From JAZBPO01 sp963691775 (GTDB taxonomy: Bacteria; Pseudomonadota; Gammaproteobacteria; Pseudomonadales; Azotimanducaceae): a stretch of DNA of 64,000 bases. Below, in pieces: positions 43,300 to 51,489 of this stretch; within the stretch, counting starts at the first letter, position 1; each line of letters starts with the position of its first letter. Below the pieces are notes generated by a model. That model saw nothing but the letters and a program-made list of their open reading frames with translations. It had not been told where the DNA came from and did not search any database. The translations under genes and the position numbers were made by a program. Location: contig OY829369.1 of NCBI GenBank assembly GCA_963691775.1, positions 2,604,001 to 2,668,000 on the forward strand, written 5' to 3'.

Positions 43300-44028
43300 T
43301 TAAAGGGCGTCCGGCGTGGGTCGGGCACGCTGGTTGTATAGCAGCTTGCGCAGAGCCGCCCGCTCATCCTCGCTCAAGGCGCTGAAGTCGTTCTGCAGTT
43401 CGCTGCCGGCTGCCATGCCGCGTGCCACGGCAGGCCTTGCTTCCAGCGCCTTAATCCATCGCTGGACATGGGGGAATTCCTCGATGTCCTGGCCCTGACC
43501 GGCGTGGTTGACCGTCCACGGATAGCAGATCATGTCTGCGATCGTATATTCGTCGCCGGCGATGTAACGATGCGCGTAGAGCTGGTTGTTGAGTACGCCG
43601 TAGGCGCGGTTCACTTCGTCCGTGAATCGCGTGACCGCGTAAGTCTGATCGCCTCTGGATTCTCCCAGGCGGCGAAAGTGCCCACATTCGCCGGTTTTCG
43701 GACCCTGATTCGCCATCTGCCAGAAAACCCACTGCGTGACGTCATAGCGTCCGCGGAGATCGGTCGGCAAGAAGCGACCTTCCTTTTCCGCCAGATACAT
43801 CATGATGGCGCCCGACTCGAACACCGACACTGGCTCGCCGCCGTCGATGGGCGCGTGATCCACCAGTGCGGGCATGCGGTTGTTGGGGCAGATCGCGAGG
43901 AATTCGTTCGCGAATTGATCACCGCGGCCGATGTTGCACTCGACGATGCGATAAGCGGCGCCGAGTTCCTCCAGCAGGATCGTGACCTTCTTGCCGTTCG
44001 GCGTCGGCCAGTAGTGGACGTCGTACAT
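43300..44028 (-). CDS. YfcG-like Nu-class glutathione S-transferase
   Basis: The product is 242 residues with a thioredoxin-like N-domain (YWPTPNGKKVTILLEE, PNNRMPALVDH, and DGGEPVSVFESGAIMMYLAE, the glutathione-binding region) and a helical C-domain (AGDEYTIADMICYPW). Strong similarity to E. coli YfcG, including the PTPNG loop without catalytic Ser/Cys/Tyr, suggests a GSSG-dependent disulfide-bond reductase. The ATG at 44028 (GGAG 10 nt upstream) is preferred over 44058. It lies 65 nt downstream of serA. Confidence 0.88.
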   Translation of the reverse strand: MYDVHYWPTPNGKKVTILLEELGAAYRIVECNIGRGDQFANEFLAICPNNRMPALVDHAPIDGGEPVSVFESGAIMMYLAEKEGRFLPTDLRGRYDVTQWVFWQMANQGPKTGECGHFRRLGESRGDQTYAVTRFTDEVNRAYGVLNNQLYAHRYIAGDEYTIADMICYPWTVNHAGQGQDIEEFPHVQRWIKALEARPAVARGMAAGSELQNDFSALSEDERAALRKLLYNQRARPTPDAL

Positions 44029-44093
44029 GACTGCGATCTCCGCGGGCGACGCCGCCATGATACGGGGGCGGTTCCGCCGCGGCGTAGCGTCGC

Positions 44094-45329
44094 TCAGAAA
44101 AGGACCCTGGATCTGATCGTGCCTTCGACGGCGCGAATGCCCTCGAGAGCGAGATCACTATGCTCTGCGTCCGTATCGACGACTACGTAGCCGATATCGG
44201 GGTTCGTCTGCAGGTACTGCCCCGCGATGTTCGCGCCGTTCTGGGAGAACACCTGGTTGATCGCGGACAGCACGCCCGGGACGTTCCTGTGGATGTGCAG
44301 CAGTCGGTGCTTGCCCGGGTGCTCGGGCAGGCCGACCTCGGGGAAGTTCACGGAGCCGATGGTCGAGCCGTTGTCGCTGTAGAGCGTCAGCTTCTCGGAG
44401 ACCTCGCGCCCGATATTGTCCTGAGCTTCGACCGTGCTGCCGCCAACGTGCGGCGTCAGGATCACGTTGTCGAGGCCCCTCAGGGGCGACTCGAAGGGGT
44501 CGTCGTTGGACGCGGGCTCGGCGGGGAACACGTCGATCGCGGCACCCAGGAGTCGTTCCTGCCGCACCGCCGTGGCGAGCGCATCGATGTCGACAACCGT
44601 GCCGCGGGAGGCATTGATGAGTACGGCCTGGGCGCGAATCTGCGCGATCCGCTCAGCGGTCATCAAACCGCGTGTGGTCGGTGTGTCGGGAACGTGTAGC
44701 GTCACGACGTCAGACATGCCGAGCAGGTCGCCGAGGTCGTCCACCTGCTCTGCGTTGCCGAGCTTCAGCTTGCGTACGACGTCGTAGAAACGAACGCGCA
44801 TGCCCAGCGACTCGGCGAGGACGCCGAGCTGGGCGCCAATGTTGCCGTAGCCGACGATACCGAGTGTCTTACCGCGCAGCTCGTAGCTTTGCTTCGCGCT
44901 CTTCTTCCACACCCCGCGATGTGCCTTGGCGCTCTTGTCGGGGATGCCGCGCAGCAGCAGGATCGCCTGCCCGATCACGAGCTCGGCCACGCTGCGCGTA
45001 TTGGAGAAGGGGGCATTGAAGACCGGGATACCGCGACGCGTTGCTGCATCCAGGTCGACCTGATTGGTGCCGATGCAAAAGCAGCCTACGGCGATGAGGC
45101 GGCGCGCCGCTTCGAAGACGCCAGCGTCGAGTTGGCTCCGTGAGCGGATGCCGAGCATGTGGACGTCACGAACGGCTTCGAGGAGCTCTTCTCTCGGCAG
45201 CGCCTTCGGAAGGCGCGTGACGTTTTCATAGCCTGCGCGGGCGAAATTCTCGATTGCCGAATCGGCGACGCCTTCGAGGAGGAGAATACGGATTCTCGCC
45301 TTTTCGAGAGACGTGATCTGACTGTTCAT
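44094..45329 (-). CDS. serA: D-3-phosphoglycerate dehydrogenase
   Basis: This is the first enzyme of serine synthesis, and it also reduces 2-oxoglutarate to D-2-hydroxyglutarate. The product is 411 residues (E. coli 410), E. coli-like type: SLEKARIRILLLEGV, GCFCIGTNQVDLDAA, PVFNAPFSNTRSVAELVIG, the NAD motif GIVGYGNIGAQLG, INASRGTVVD, LTPHVGGSTVEAQ and a C-terminal ACT domain ending GTIRSRVLF. The ATG at 45329 lacks a clear Shine-Dalgarno but aligns the N-terminus. It is divergent from the D-2-hydroxyglutarate dehydrogenase gene. Confidence 0.97.
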   Translation of the reverse strand: MNSQITSLEKARIRILLLEGVADSAIENFARAGYENVTRLPKALPREELLEAVRDVHMLGIRSRSQLDAGVFEAARRLIAVGCFCIGTNQVDLDAATRRGIPVFNAPFSNTRSVAELVIGQAILLLRGIPDKSAKAHRGVWKKSAKQSYELRGKTLGIVGYGNIGAQLGVLAESLGMRVRFYDVVRKLKLGNAEQVDDLGDLLGMSDVVTLHVPDTPTTRGLMTAERIAQIRAQAVLINASRGTVVDIDALATAVRQERLLGAAIDVFPAEPASNDDPFESPLRGLDNVILTPHVGGSTVEAQDNIGREVSEKLTLYSDNGSTIGSVNFPEVGLPEHPGKHRLLHIHRNVPGVLSAINQVFSQNGANIAGQYLQTNPDIGYVVVDTDAEHSDLALEGIRAVEGTIRSRVLF

Positions 45330-45432
45330 GGGGCTGGGGAGACGGGTCTGGAAGGAGCGACATGGTAACATGCGTGTCCGCACAACCTCGCCGTCCCGCG
45401 CGCCCCGCAGGGCGACAACCCCCGAGTGCCCC

Positions 45433-46842
45433 ATGCCCGACCCTGCGCCACAAGCTCCAGCTCTTTCCGACGCCGCAGCCGACGCACTCACGACAGCTTT
45501 CGGTGACCGACTCCGTATGGATTCGGATGCGCTGTTGGAGTGGGGGCGCGATTGGACGCGTAGCTTCACGGTTGCCCCCTCAGCCATCGTGTTTCCGCGC
45601 AGTGAGGATGAAGTTGTTGCGCTCGTAGGGTTAGCGAGGACGCACCGATTCGCCCTCGTTCCGTCCGGTGGGCGGACAGGCCTTTCCGGCGGCGCCGTCG
45701 CGCCGGCGGGGGAGGTGGTCGTTTCCTTTGATCGCATGGATCGGGTGCTTGCCGTCGATCCCGCGGCGCGCCAATTGCGCTGCGAAGCCGGCGCCATCAC
45801 GCAGGTCGTGCAGGAGGCCGCAGCAGCGGAAGGACTCTTCTATCCGGTGGACTTCGCGTCCTCCGGGTCGTCGCGAATCGGCGGCAACGTCGCGACCAAT
45901 GCGGGTGGCATCAAGGTCATTCGCTGGGGCATGACGCGCGATTGGGTAGCCGGTTTGCGCGTGGTCACCGGGACCGGTGAGGTGCTCGATCTCGGTCGTG
46001 GTCTCGTCAAGGACAATACCGGGTATGACCTGCGCCAGTTGATGATCGGCTCCGAGGGTACGCTCGGTCTCATCACTGAAGTCACGCTGCGACTCGCGCG
46101 GCCGCCGGAGGAGCTTGCGGTCCTGGTCCTCGGCCTGAGTGACTTTGCCGTGGTGATGGACGTGCTGGCCGCCTTTCAGCGCGATCTCGATCTCACGGCG
46201 TTCGAGTTCTTTTCCGAGCAGGCGCTTGCCAAGGTGGTGGCGGCGCGCGGACTCGCGCGCCCCTTCGAGGCTACGGCCCCCTTCTATGCGTTGCTCGAAT
46301 TCGAGGAAGCCGACGCCATGGAGCAGGCGCTCGCCGTATTCGAGCACTGTGCCGGTGAAGGCTGGATCATCGATGGCGTCGCGAGCCAGTCGCGGGAGCA
46401 GGCCGTAAATCTATGGCGGCTCAGGGAGGACATCTCCGAGACGATCTCGCACTGGACGCCCTACAAGAACGACATTTCCGTCCGCGTGGCCGACGTTCCG
46501 GCGTTTCTGGCAGAAGTCGATTGCTTCGCCGCCGAAGCCTATCCGGATCTGGAGGTCATCTGGTTTGGGCACATCGGTGACGGAAATTTGCATCTCAATG
46601 TGCTGAAGCCTGAAGGCATGGCGCAGTCCGATTTCTTCGAGCGCTGCCACCCCATGTCCGCGCGGGTCTTCGAGATCGTACAGCGGTATGGCGGCTCGAT
46701 TTCGGCAGAGCATGGTGTCGGCTTGCTCAAGCGTGACTACCTTGGCTACTCGCGCTCTGACGCGGAGATCGCACTCATGCGCGCAATTCGTGCGTCCTTC
46801 GATCCCGACGGCATCCTCAATCCAGGCAAACTGCTCGCCTGA
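45433..46842 (+). CDS. FAD-binding D-2-hydroxyglutarate dehydrogenase
   Basis: The product is 469 residues: an N-terminal FAD_binding_4/PCMH domain (ALVPSGGRTGLSGGAV, FASSGSSRIGGNVATNAGG, GLVKDNTGYDLRQLMIGSEG) and a C-terminal FAD-oxidase domain with FGHIGDGNLHLNV and AEHGVGLLKRDYL. Homologues include glycolate and D-lactate dehydrogenases. The face-to-face placement with serA, as in Pseudomonas where this enzyme recycles the D-2-hydroxyglutarate made by SerA, favours D2HGDH. The ATG at 45433 is chosen on homology; in-frame upstream ATGs exist at 45370 and 45328. Confidence 0.88.
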   Translation: MPDPAPQAPALSDAAADALTTAFGDRLRMDSDALLEWGRDWTRSFTVAPSAIVFPRSEDEVVALVGLARTHRFALVPSGGRTGLSGGAVAPAGEVVVSFDRMDRVLAVDPAARQLRCEAGAITQVVQEAAAAEGLFYPVDFASSGSSRIGGNVATNAGGIKVIRWGMTRDWVAGLRVVTGTGEVLDLGRGLVKDNTGYDLRQLMIGSEGTLGLITEVTLRLARPPEELAVLVLGLSDFAVVMDVLAAFQRDLDLTAFEFFSEQALAKVVAARGLARPFEATAPFYALLEFEEADAMEQALAVFEHCAGEGWIIDGVASQSREQAVNLWRLREDISETISHWTPYKNDISVRVADVPAFLAEVDCFAAEAYPDLEVIWFGHIGDGNLHLNVLKPEGMAQSDFFERCHPMSARVFEIVQRYGGSISAEHGVGLLKRDYLGYSRSDAEIALMRAIRASFDPDGILNPGKLLA

Positions 46843-46866
46843 GCCGCAGCGGGTTCAGGCCGGTGA

Positions 46867-47538
46867 TCAGCGCACTCGGGTCGTGACGCCCTGATCCTCT
46901 GCAACCATGACGACATCGGCCGGCCTGAGCGCAAACAAACCGTTGCTCACGACCCCCGCGATGTCGTTCAGCTCGCTTTCCATTGCGCGCGGATCGGACA
47001 GATCAAGGCCTGACACATCGAGGATGAGGTTGCCGTTGTCGGTCACGAAGCCCGCGCGCAGCTCCACCTCTCCGCCGAGAGCCCGGCAGGTGCGGCTGAC
47101 ATGGTCAGCGGCCATGGGAATGACCTCGATCGGCAATGCACAGGCGCCAAGGCGATCGACGCACTTGCTGTCGTCTACGATGCATACGAAGCGTTCAGCT
47201 GTGGCCGCAACGATCTTCTCGCGCGTGAGCGCACCGCCGGCGCCCTTGATCAGGCAGAAGTTCGGGTCTGCTTCGTCTGCCCCGTCCACGTAGACGCCAA
47301 GCGTTCCCGCGTCGGCCGCTTCCATGAGCGTGATGCCACCGGCGCTGAGCCGTTCGGCAGTGGCCTCTGAACTCGCAACGGCTGCCCTGAACTGCGAAGC
47401 GTGAGGCATAAGTGCATCTATGAAGCAGTTGGCCGTTGAACCTGTCCCGACGCCGATGATCGTGTCTCGTCGCAGGATCGGTCTGACGAGTTCGACGGCG
47501 GCCCAGGCCACTTGCTGTTTTTTCCAGTTCGCGTCCAC
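46867..47538 (-). CDS. rpiA: Ribose-5-phosphate isomerase A
   Basis: This non-oxidative pentose phosphate enzyme has 223 residues (E. coli 219). It contains GVGTGSTANCFIDAL, AVASSEATAERL, YVDGADEADP, GAGGALTREKI, LPIEVIP and VTDNGNLILDV. The preferred start is GTG 47538 with GGGGGG 6 nt upstream, giving MDANWKKQQVAWAAVE; an ATG further upstream would add a basic, non-homologous extension. It is divergent from ilvA, as in Pseudomonas. Confidence 0.96.
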   Translation of the reverse strand: MDANWKKQQVAWAAVELVRPILRRDTIIGVGTGSTANCFIDALMPHASQFRAAVASSEATAERLSAGGITLMEAADAGTLGVYVDGADEADPNFCLIKGAGGALTREKIVAATAERFVCIVDDSKCVDRLGACALPIEVIPMAADHVSRTCRALGGEVELRAGFVTDNGNLILDVSGLDLSDPRAMESELNDIAGVVSNGLFALRPADVVMVAEDQGVTTRVR

Positions 47539-47660
47539 CGTGCCCCCCTGCGCTGATGCGGGCGCGATGGTAGCACCGCGCGCTCGCCGCTGGCGGGCAT
47601 TCGGAGGCACGGCTACCATCCGCCGCCTCGTTTTTGCTGCCTACCCATTCGGAGAGCGCC

Positions 47661-49178
47661 ATGCTCGAGGCCTATGCGAAGCGCATCCTCGAGGCGCGTG
47701 TCTACGACCTAGCCGTCGAGACGCCGCTGACCGCTGCCCCTTTTCTTTCGCGTCGCCTCGGCAATGAGGTGCTCATCAAGCGCGAGGACTTGCAGCCCGT
47801 GAATTCGTTCAAGGTCCGCGGTGCCTACAACAAGATCGTCCGCCTCGACGAGGATACGCGGCGGCGTGGCGTGATCGCTGCTTCCGCCGGAAACCATGCT
47901 CAGGGGGTCGCCATGTCGGCTGCGCACCTCGGCATCAAGGCAACCATTGTCATGGGCCGAAATGCGCCCGACATCAAGGTCAATGCAGTGAAGGCGCGCG
48001 GTGCGCACGTGGTTCAGCACGGCGAGAGCTACGATGCGGCCGCTGAGCATGCGCGTGCCCTCATGGAGCGGCACGGCTACGCGTGGGTGCCGCCCTTCGA
48101 CGATGCGGACATCATCGCCGGTCAGGGTACGGTGGGAATGGAAATCCTCCGCCAGCAGCGTGGCCCGCTGCACGCGATCTTCGTTCCCGTTGGCGGCGGC
48201 GGCCTCGTTGCCGGCGTTGCGGCCTGGGTGAAGTACCTGGCGCCCGAAGTGAAGGTCATTGGTGTCGAAGCCGAAGGGTCTGCGTGCCTTGCCGCGGCCC
48301 TTGCGGCGAATCGTCGCGTCACGCTTCCGCGCGAGACCCTCGATCTGTTCGCGGACGGCGTATCCGTCGCGCAGATCGGCAAGGAAACCTTTCGGATCGC
48401 ACGCAAGCACGTTGACGAGGTGGTCACGGTGAGCACTGACGAGATCTGTGCGGCGGTCAAGGATGTCTTCGATGACACGCGGGCGCTCTCTGAACCTGCG
48501 GGTGCGCTGTCCATCGCGGGTTTGAAGAAGTGGTCAGAACGGAATCGGGTCCAGGGCAAGACGCTGGTCGGCATCAACAGCGGCGCCAACGTGAATTTCG
48601 ATCGCTTGCGTCACATCGCTGAGCGCGCCGAGGTCGGTGAGCAGCGCGAGGCGATTCTTGCGGTCTCGATCGACGAGAAGCCTGGAAGCTTCCGGCGCTT
48701 CTGCAAGGTGATCGGCAAGCGTGCGGTGACCGAGTTCAACTACCGCTATGCCGATCCGCAGCGTGCGGAGGTTTTCGTAGGCATCCGTGTGGGCGCGGGG
48801 GACGAGCGCGCAGAGTTGGTTGAGCGCCTGGAGGCGCAGGACTATCCCGTGATCGACATGACTGACAATGAAATGGCTAAGCTCCACGTACGTCACCTCG
48901 TTGGCGGCCGAGGCCCCGGCGCTGGTGAAGAGCAACTGTTTCGGTTCGAGTTTCCTGAACGCCCCGGCGCGCTCATGAACTTCCTCTCGGTTCTGGGCAC
49001 GAAGTGGAACATCTCGCTGTTCCACTACCGCAACCATGGTGCGGCCTGGGGACGGGTGCTGGTCGGCTTCCAGGCTGGTGCAGAAGATCGACGTGCCCTG
49101 CGCGACGCGCTCGGAGAAACGGGCTACCGATTCTGGGAAGAAACGGCGAACCCCGCTTACGCGCGCTTTCTCGGTTGA
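47661..49178 (+). CDS. ilvA: Threonine ammonia-lyase, biosynthetic
   Basis: This PLP enzyme turns threonine into 2-oxobutyrate for isoleucine. The product is 505 residues. The PLP lysine is K51 (PVNSFKVRG), with AASAGNHAQGVA, VPVGGGGLVAG and SGANVNFDRL. Two C-terminal ACT-like regulatory domains (from about residue 330, EAILAVSIDEKPGSF, and FRFEFPERPGALMNF) indicate allosteric isoleucine/valine control. GGAGAGCGCC precedes ATG 47661. Its stop is 13 nt from that of the convergent def. Confidence 0.97.
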   Translation: MLEAYAKRILEARVYDLAVETPLTAAPFLSRRLGNEVLIKREDLQPVNSFKVRGAYNKIVRLDEDTRRRGVIAASAGNHAQGVAMSAAHLGIKATIVMGRNAPDIKVNAVKARGAHVVQHGESYDAAAEHARALMERHGYAWVPPFDDADIIAGQGTVGMEILRQQRGPLHAIFVPVGGGGLVAGVAAWVKYLAPEVKVIGVEAEGSACLAAALAANRRVTLPRETLDLFADGVSVAQIGKETFRIARKHVDEVVTVSTDEICAAVKDVFDDTRALSEPAGALSIAGLKKWSERNRVQGKTLVGINSGANVNFDRLRHIAERAEVGEQREAILAVSIDEKPGSFRRFCKVIGKRAVTEFNYRYADPQRAEVFVGIRVGAGDERAELVERLEAQDYPVIDMTDNEMAKLHVRHLVGGRGPGAGEEQLFRFEFPERPGALMNFLSVLGTKWNISLFHYRNHGAAWGRVLVGFQAGAEDRRALRDALGETGYRFWEETANPAYARFLG

Positions 49179-49191
49179 GCCTTCGTTCCCG

Positions 49192-49737
49192 CTACGTCTG
49201 ATCTGCGGATTCCAGGAAGGCGTCGAGCTCTGTCTCGAATACCAGACGCGTGCTGTCGGTCATGCGATCGACGTACAGGCATCCATCCAGATGGTCGAAC
49301 TCATGCTGGAACACGGTTGCGAGGAACCCGCTGTATTCCGCGCTGTGCTCGACGCCCTCGGCGTCTTGCCAATGCACGCGGATCGCCCTTGGCCGCTCGA
49401 CCCAACCTCGTAGGCCTGGCACGGAAAGGCATCCCTCCCAGAAGCCCTGAAGCACGCGGTCAGTCACCTCAATGACGGGATTCACGTATACGGTGAGCGG
49501 GACCGGCCTGAGTTCTCCGTACCGCGAAGGCCCGCCTGCTACACGGATGATGGCGACGCGCTGTTCGACGCCGATCTGCGGTGCCGCGAGACCGATCCCG
49601 CCGGATGCGTCGAGCGTATCCACCATGTCGGCTATCAGTGTGGGCAGGGTGGGGCTGGCTCGCTCTACTGCGTCCAGAGCGCGCGCGCGCCGACGCAGCA
49701 ATGGATGCCCCATGCGGAGAATCTCGCGAACAGCCAC
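49192..49737 (-). CDS. def: Peptide deformylase
   Basis: This enzyme removes the N-formyl group from nascent proteins. The product is 181 residues with all three motifs: GIGLAAPQIG (47-56), EGCLSVPG (metal ligand C103), and QHEFDHLDG (H145, catalytic E146, H149), so it should be active. It starts at GTG 49737, one base after the stop of the 5-formyl-THF cyclo-ligase gene, implying coupled translation. It lies outside the usual def-fmt locus, so it may be a second copy. Confidence 0.95.
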   Translation of the reverse strand: MAVREILRMGHPLLRRRARALDAVERASPTLPTLIADMVDTLDASGGIGLAAPQIGVEQRVAIIRVAGGPSRYGELRPVPLTVYVNPVIEVTDRVLQGFWEGCLSVPGLRGWVERPRAIRVHWQDAEGVEHSAEYSGFLATVFQHEFDHLDGCLYVDRMTDSTRLVFETELDAFLESADQT

Positions 49738-49738
49738 C

Positions 49739-50389
49739 TCAGTGGCCTGTCGGCAGGATCACTTCCTGCTCGGTGACGATGGCGTCCAGGGGGGCGTCGT
49801 GGGGGAGCTGGTCGAGCATGGTGACCTCCTGGAGGCTGTGCGCAAGGCCAATGAGCACCGGCCGATTCGGGCGGTCGCGTCGCGCATCAAAGGTTGCATC
49901 GTAGTAGCCGGCCCCCATGCCGAGTCGTGCGCCTGTTCGATCGAAGCCCACGAGTGGGATCAGCACGGCGTCTAGGGTCCAGCCGGCACGCATGCGTGTG
50001 CCGAAGGGTTCGGGGATGCCGAAACGGTTCGGGCGCATTGCCTGTGGGCTTTGCAGCGGTCTGAAGCGTAACCGGTTCGGGCCTCGCGGAACCGGGGCGA
50101 TGCAGGGCAGCCAGGGCCGGATACCGCGGTCTCCAAGGCCCGTAAGGAGCGCTAATGGGTCGATCTCTCCATCGGCGGCGAGATAAGCACCGAGGTTTCG
50201 GACCCCGCGGAGCAGTGGAGAAGGAAGCAGCAGAGCGCGAACGGCGCCCGCGTGGACACGCCGCTTCCGCGATGAAAGCCCCCGACGCCGTGTCCGTAGC
50301 ACCCGGCGCAGAGCCCGCCTCGTCAGCCCAGTGCTGTCAACGGGGGTCCTGTGTTCGGCGGTGTGAGGCTTAGATGGATGCGGAAACAT
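49739..50389 (-). CDS. fau: 5-formyltetrahydrofolate cyclo-ligase
   Basis: This enzyme converts 5-formyl-THF to 5,10-methenyl-THF with ATP. The product is 216 residues; the C-terminal signature GFDRTGARLGMGAGYYD is diagnostic. The N-terminus is very Arg-rich (LTRRALRRVLRTRRRG). The ATG at 50389 is the only clear start and lies about 20 nt from the 3' end of 6S RNA. The 6S RNA-fau linkage is conserved across gammaproteobacteria, where the two are often co-transcribed. Confidence 0.9.
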   Translation of the reverse strand: MFPHPSKPHTAEHRTPVDSTGLTRRALRRVLRTRRRGLSSRKRRVHAGAVRALLLPSPLLRGVRNLGAYLAADGEIDPLALLTGLGDRGIRPWLPCIAPVPRGPNRLRFRPLQSPQAMRPNRFGIPEPFGTRMRAGWTLDAVLIPLVGFDRTGARLGMGAGYYDATFDARRDRPNRPVLIGLAHSLQEVTMLDQLPHDAPLDAIVTEQEVILPTGH

Positions 50390-50406
50390 GGGTGCGATTG
50401 TGCGGC

Positions 50407-50587
50407 GTGATGCTCCCCGGAATGCCGCTGCCGATGTTGCCCTTGAACCTAGTGTTCAAGGGTGGAGGTTCAGGCGAGGCCTCAGGCTTTCCGGCGCACG
50501 GACATGCACACCGGCCTCTGCACTTCACCCCCAGGGTATTTCTAAGCTCGAGGACGTTACCGGCTGGCGAACACCCCAGGGAAACAC
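50407..50587 (-). ncRNA. ssrS: 6S RNA
   Basis: Read on the minus strand, the RNA begins near TTTCCCTGGGGTGTTCGCC and ends near GGCAGCGGCATTCCGGGGAG. The 5' CCCTGGGGTG and 3' CATTCCGGGG pair fully (with G-U wobbles), forming the terminal stem. A conserved internal element, CCCTTGAACACTAGGTTCAAGGG, matches the E. coli 6S hairpin region in form. The position between zapA and fau is the universal gammaproteobacterial ssrS locus. 6S RNA mimics an open promoter and sequesters sigma-70 RNA polymerase in stationary phase. Ends are approximate, within about 5 nt. Confidence 0.9.
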
Positions 50588-50593
50588 ACAAAG

Positions 50594-50620
50594 AGTATAG
50601 CGGTGTGGGTCCGCTGTCAG
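50594..50620 (-). promoter_or_regulatory. Promoter of 6S RNA
   Basis: On the minus strand CTGACA (50615-50620) and TATACT (50594-50599) stand 15 nt apart, a slightly short spacer. The -10 box lies 7 nt before the inferred 5' end of ssrS. Confidence 0.55.
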
Positions 50621-50652
50621 AGGCGCCTGGCGACAGACGGTCGCTGCCCGAA

Positions 50653-50740
50653 TCTCGAGTCGCTCAGATCTAGAGTCGCTCAGATTTCGAGTCGCTCAGA
50701 TCTCGAGTCGCTCAGATCTCGAGTCGCTCAGATCTCGAGT
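50653..50740. repeat. 16-bp tandem repeat, five full copies plus a partial
   Basis: The unit TCTCGAGTCGCTCAGA occurs at 50653, 50669 (one mismatch, CTCGAG to CTAGAG), 50685 (one mismatch), 50701 and 50717, and an 8-nt partial copy starts at 50733. The partial copy and most of the fifth full copy cover the last zapA codons and its stop (50728-50730). On the zapA strand each unit contains TGA; because 16 is not a multiple of 3, successive copies put a stop into every frame. The array ends 33 nt before the ssrS -35 box. Confidence 0.95.
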
Positions 50741-51045
50741 TGGCGGATGCCGCCGAGGGCCTTGCCGAGCTTTTCCGACAGGCGGTCAACTTCTCGTTGC
50801 GTGCCCTCCGTAAGGCCCGAGAGGGAGCCTTCACTCGATAGTGCTTCGTGAGTGATGTTCAGAGCCGCCATCACCGCGATGCGTTCAAGGCCGACGATCT
50901 TTCCGGTACCGCGAATCTCGCGCATCTTGACGTCCAGGTGTTCGGCGGCCCTTATCAGCGCATCGCGTTCCGATGGCGCGCAGGCGACCTGGTAGTCGCG
51001 ATCGAGGATCGAGACGTTGACGGTGATCGGACTGTCCTGGCTCAT
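50728..51045 (-). CDS. zapA: Cell division protein ZapA
   Basis: This protein binds FtsZ and bundles protofilaments at the Z-ring. The product is 105 residues: the N-terminal globular part (VTVNVSILDRDYQVACAP type, here ITVNVSILDRDYQVAC), the conserved LIRAAEHLDVKMREIR, and a C-terminal coiled coil. The ATG at 51045 overlaps the stop of the preceding small coiled-coil gene (ATGA). The stop lies within a 16-bp tandem repeat array, and the final residues QLEI are encoded partly by that repeat. Confidence 0.95.
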   Translation of the reverse strand: MSQDSPITVNVSILDRDYQVACAPSERDALIRAAEHLDVKMREIRGTGKIVGLERIAVMAALNITHEALSSEGSLSGLTEGTQREVDRLSEKLGKALGGIRQLEI

Positions 51046-51251
51046 CCGTCCTGCTCCAGCGATCGCAAGCGGCTGATCATTGCCTCGACCTTGCTTTTGG
51101 CGAGCTCGTTTTTTTCGATGAGTTGCGCGCGCTCGGTGGCCCAGTCGCCATGCCGCTCGGACAGCGCCTGATTCTCGCGCGCGAGCTGATCACACAGCTG
51201 AACGAGCTCGTCGATCTTGCGCTCGAGGGAAGTGAGGTCGATGTCGCTCAT
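51042..51251 (-). CDS. Small coiled-coil protein, TIGR02449 family (ZapB-like)
   Basis: The product is 69 residues and almost entirely coiled coil: LTSLERKIDELVQLCDQLA then LIEKNELAKSKVEAMISRLR. This matches the small family encoded immediately upstream of zapA in Pseudomonas and relatives. ZapB-like Z-ring stabilisation is inferred from size, coiled coil and the 4-nt overlap with zapA. The ATG at 51251 is preferred to in-frame starts further upstream that run into the divergent promoter region. Confidence 0.85.
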   Translation of the reverse strand: MSDIDLTSLERKIDELVQLCDQLARENQALSERHGDWATERAQLIEKNELAKSKVEAMISRLRSLEQDG

Positions 51252-51489
51252 CGCGCGTGGGCGGTCCGGATCTCGGGGCAAGCGCTCGTGGCGCGGGCGG
51301 GGCAGAAGGCAACGCGCAATATAGGTGTCGGGCCTTCTGACGGTCAACGCGGGTATGTCCTGCCTGGGTGCCGGCGCGGTTGCCGAGATATGCTGCGCCC
51401 GCTGCGACATTGCCGCGAGTGCGCCGCTACAATCTCGGCACGTACGACGTCTGCACCCTGCCGGGTGCGCTGCTATCGGATTTCTCTGC

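Noticed and set aside
50653..50740. CRISPR array
   Set aside because: The unit is only 16 bp, copies are directly adjacent without spacers, and there are no cas genes.
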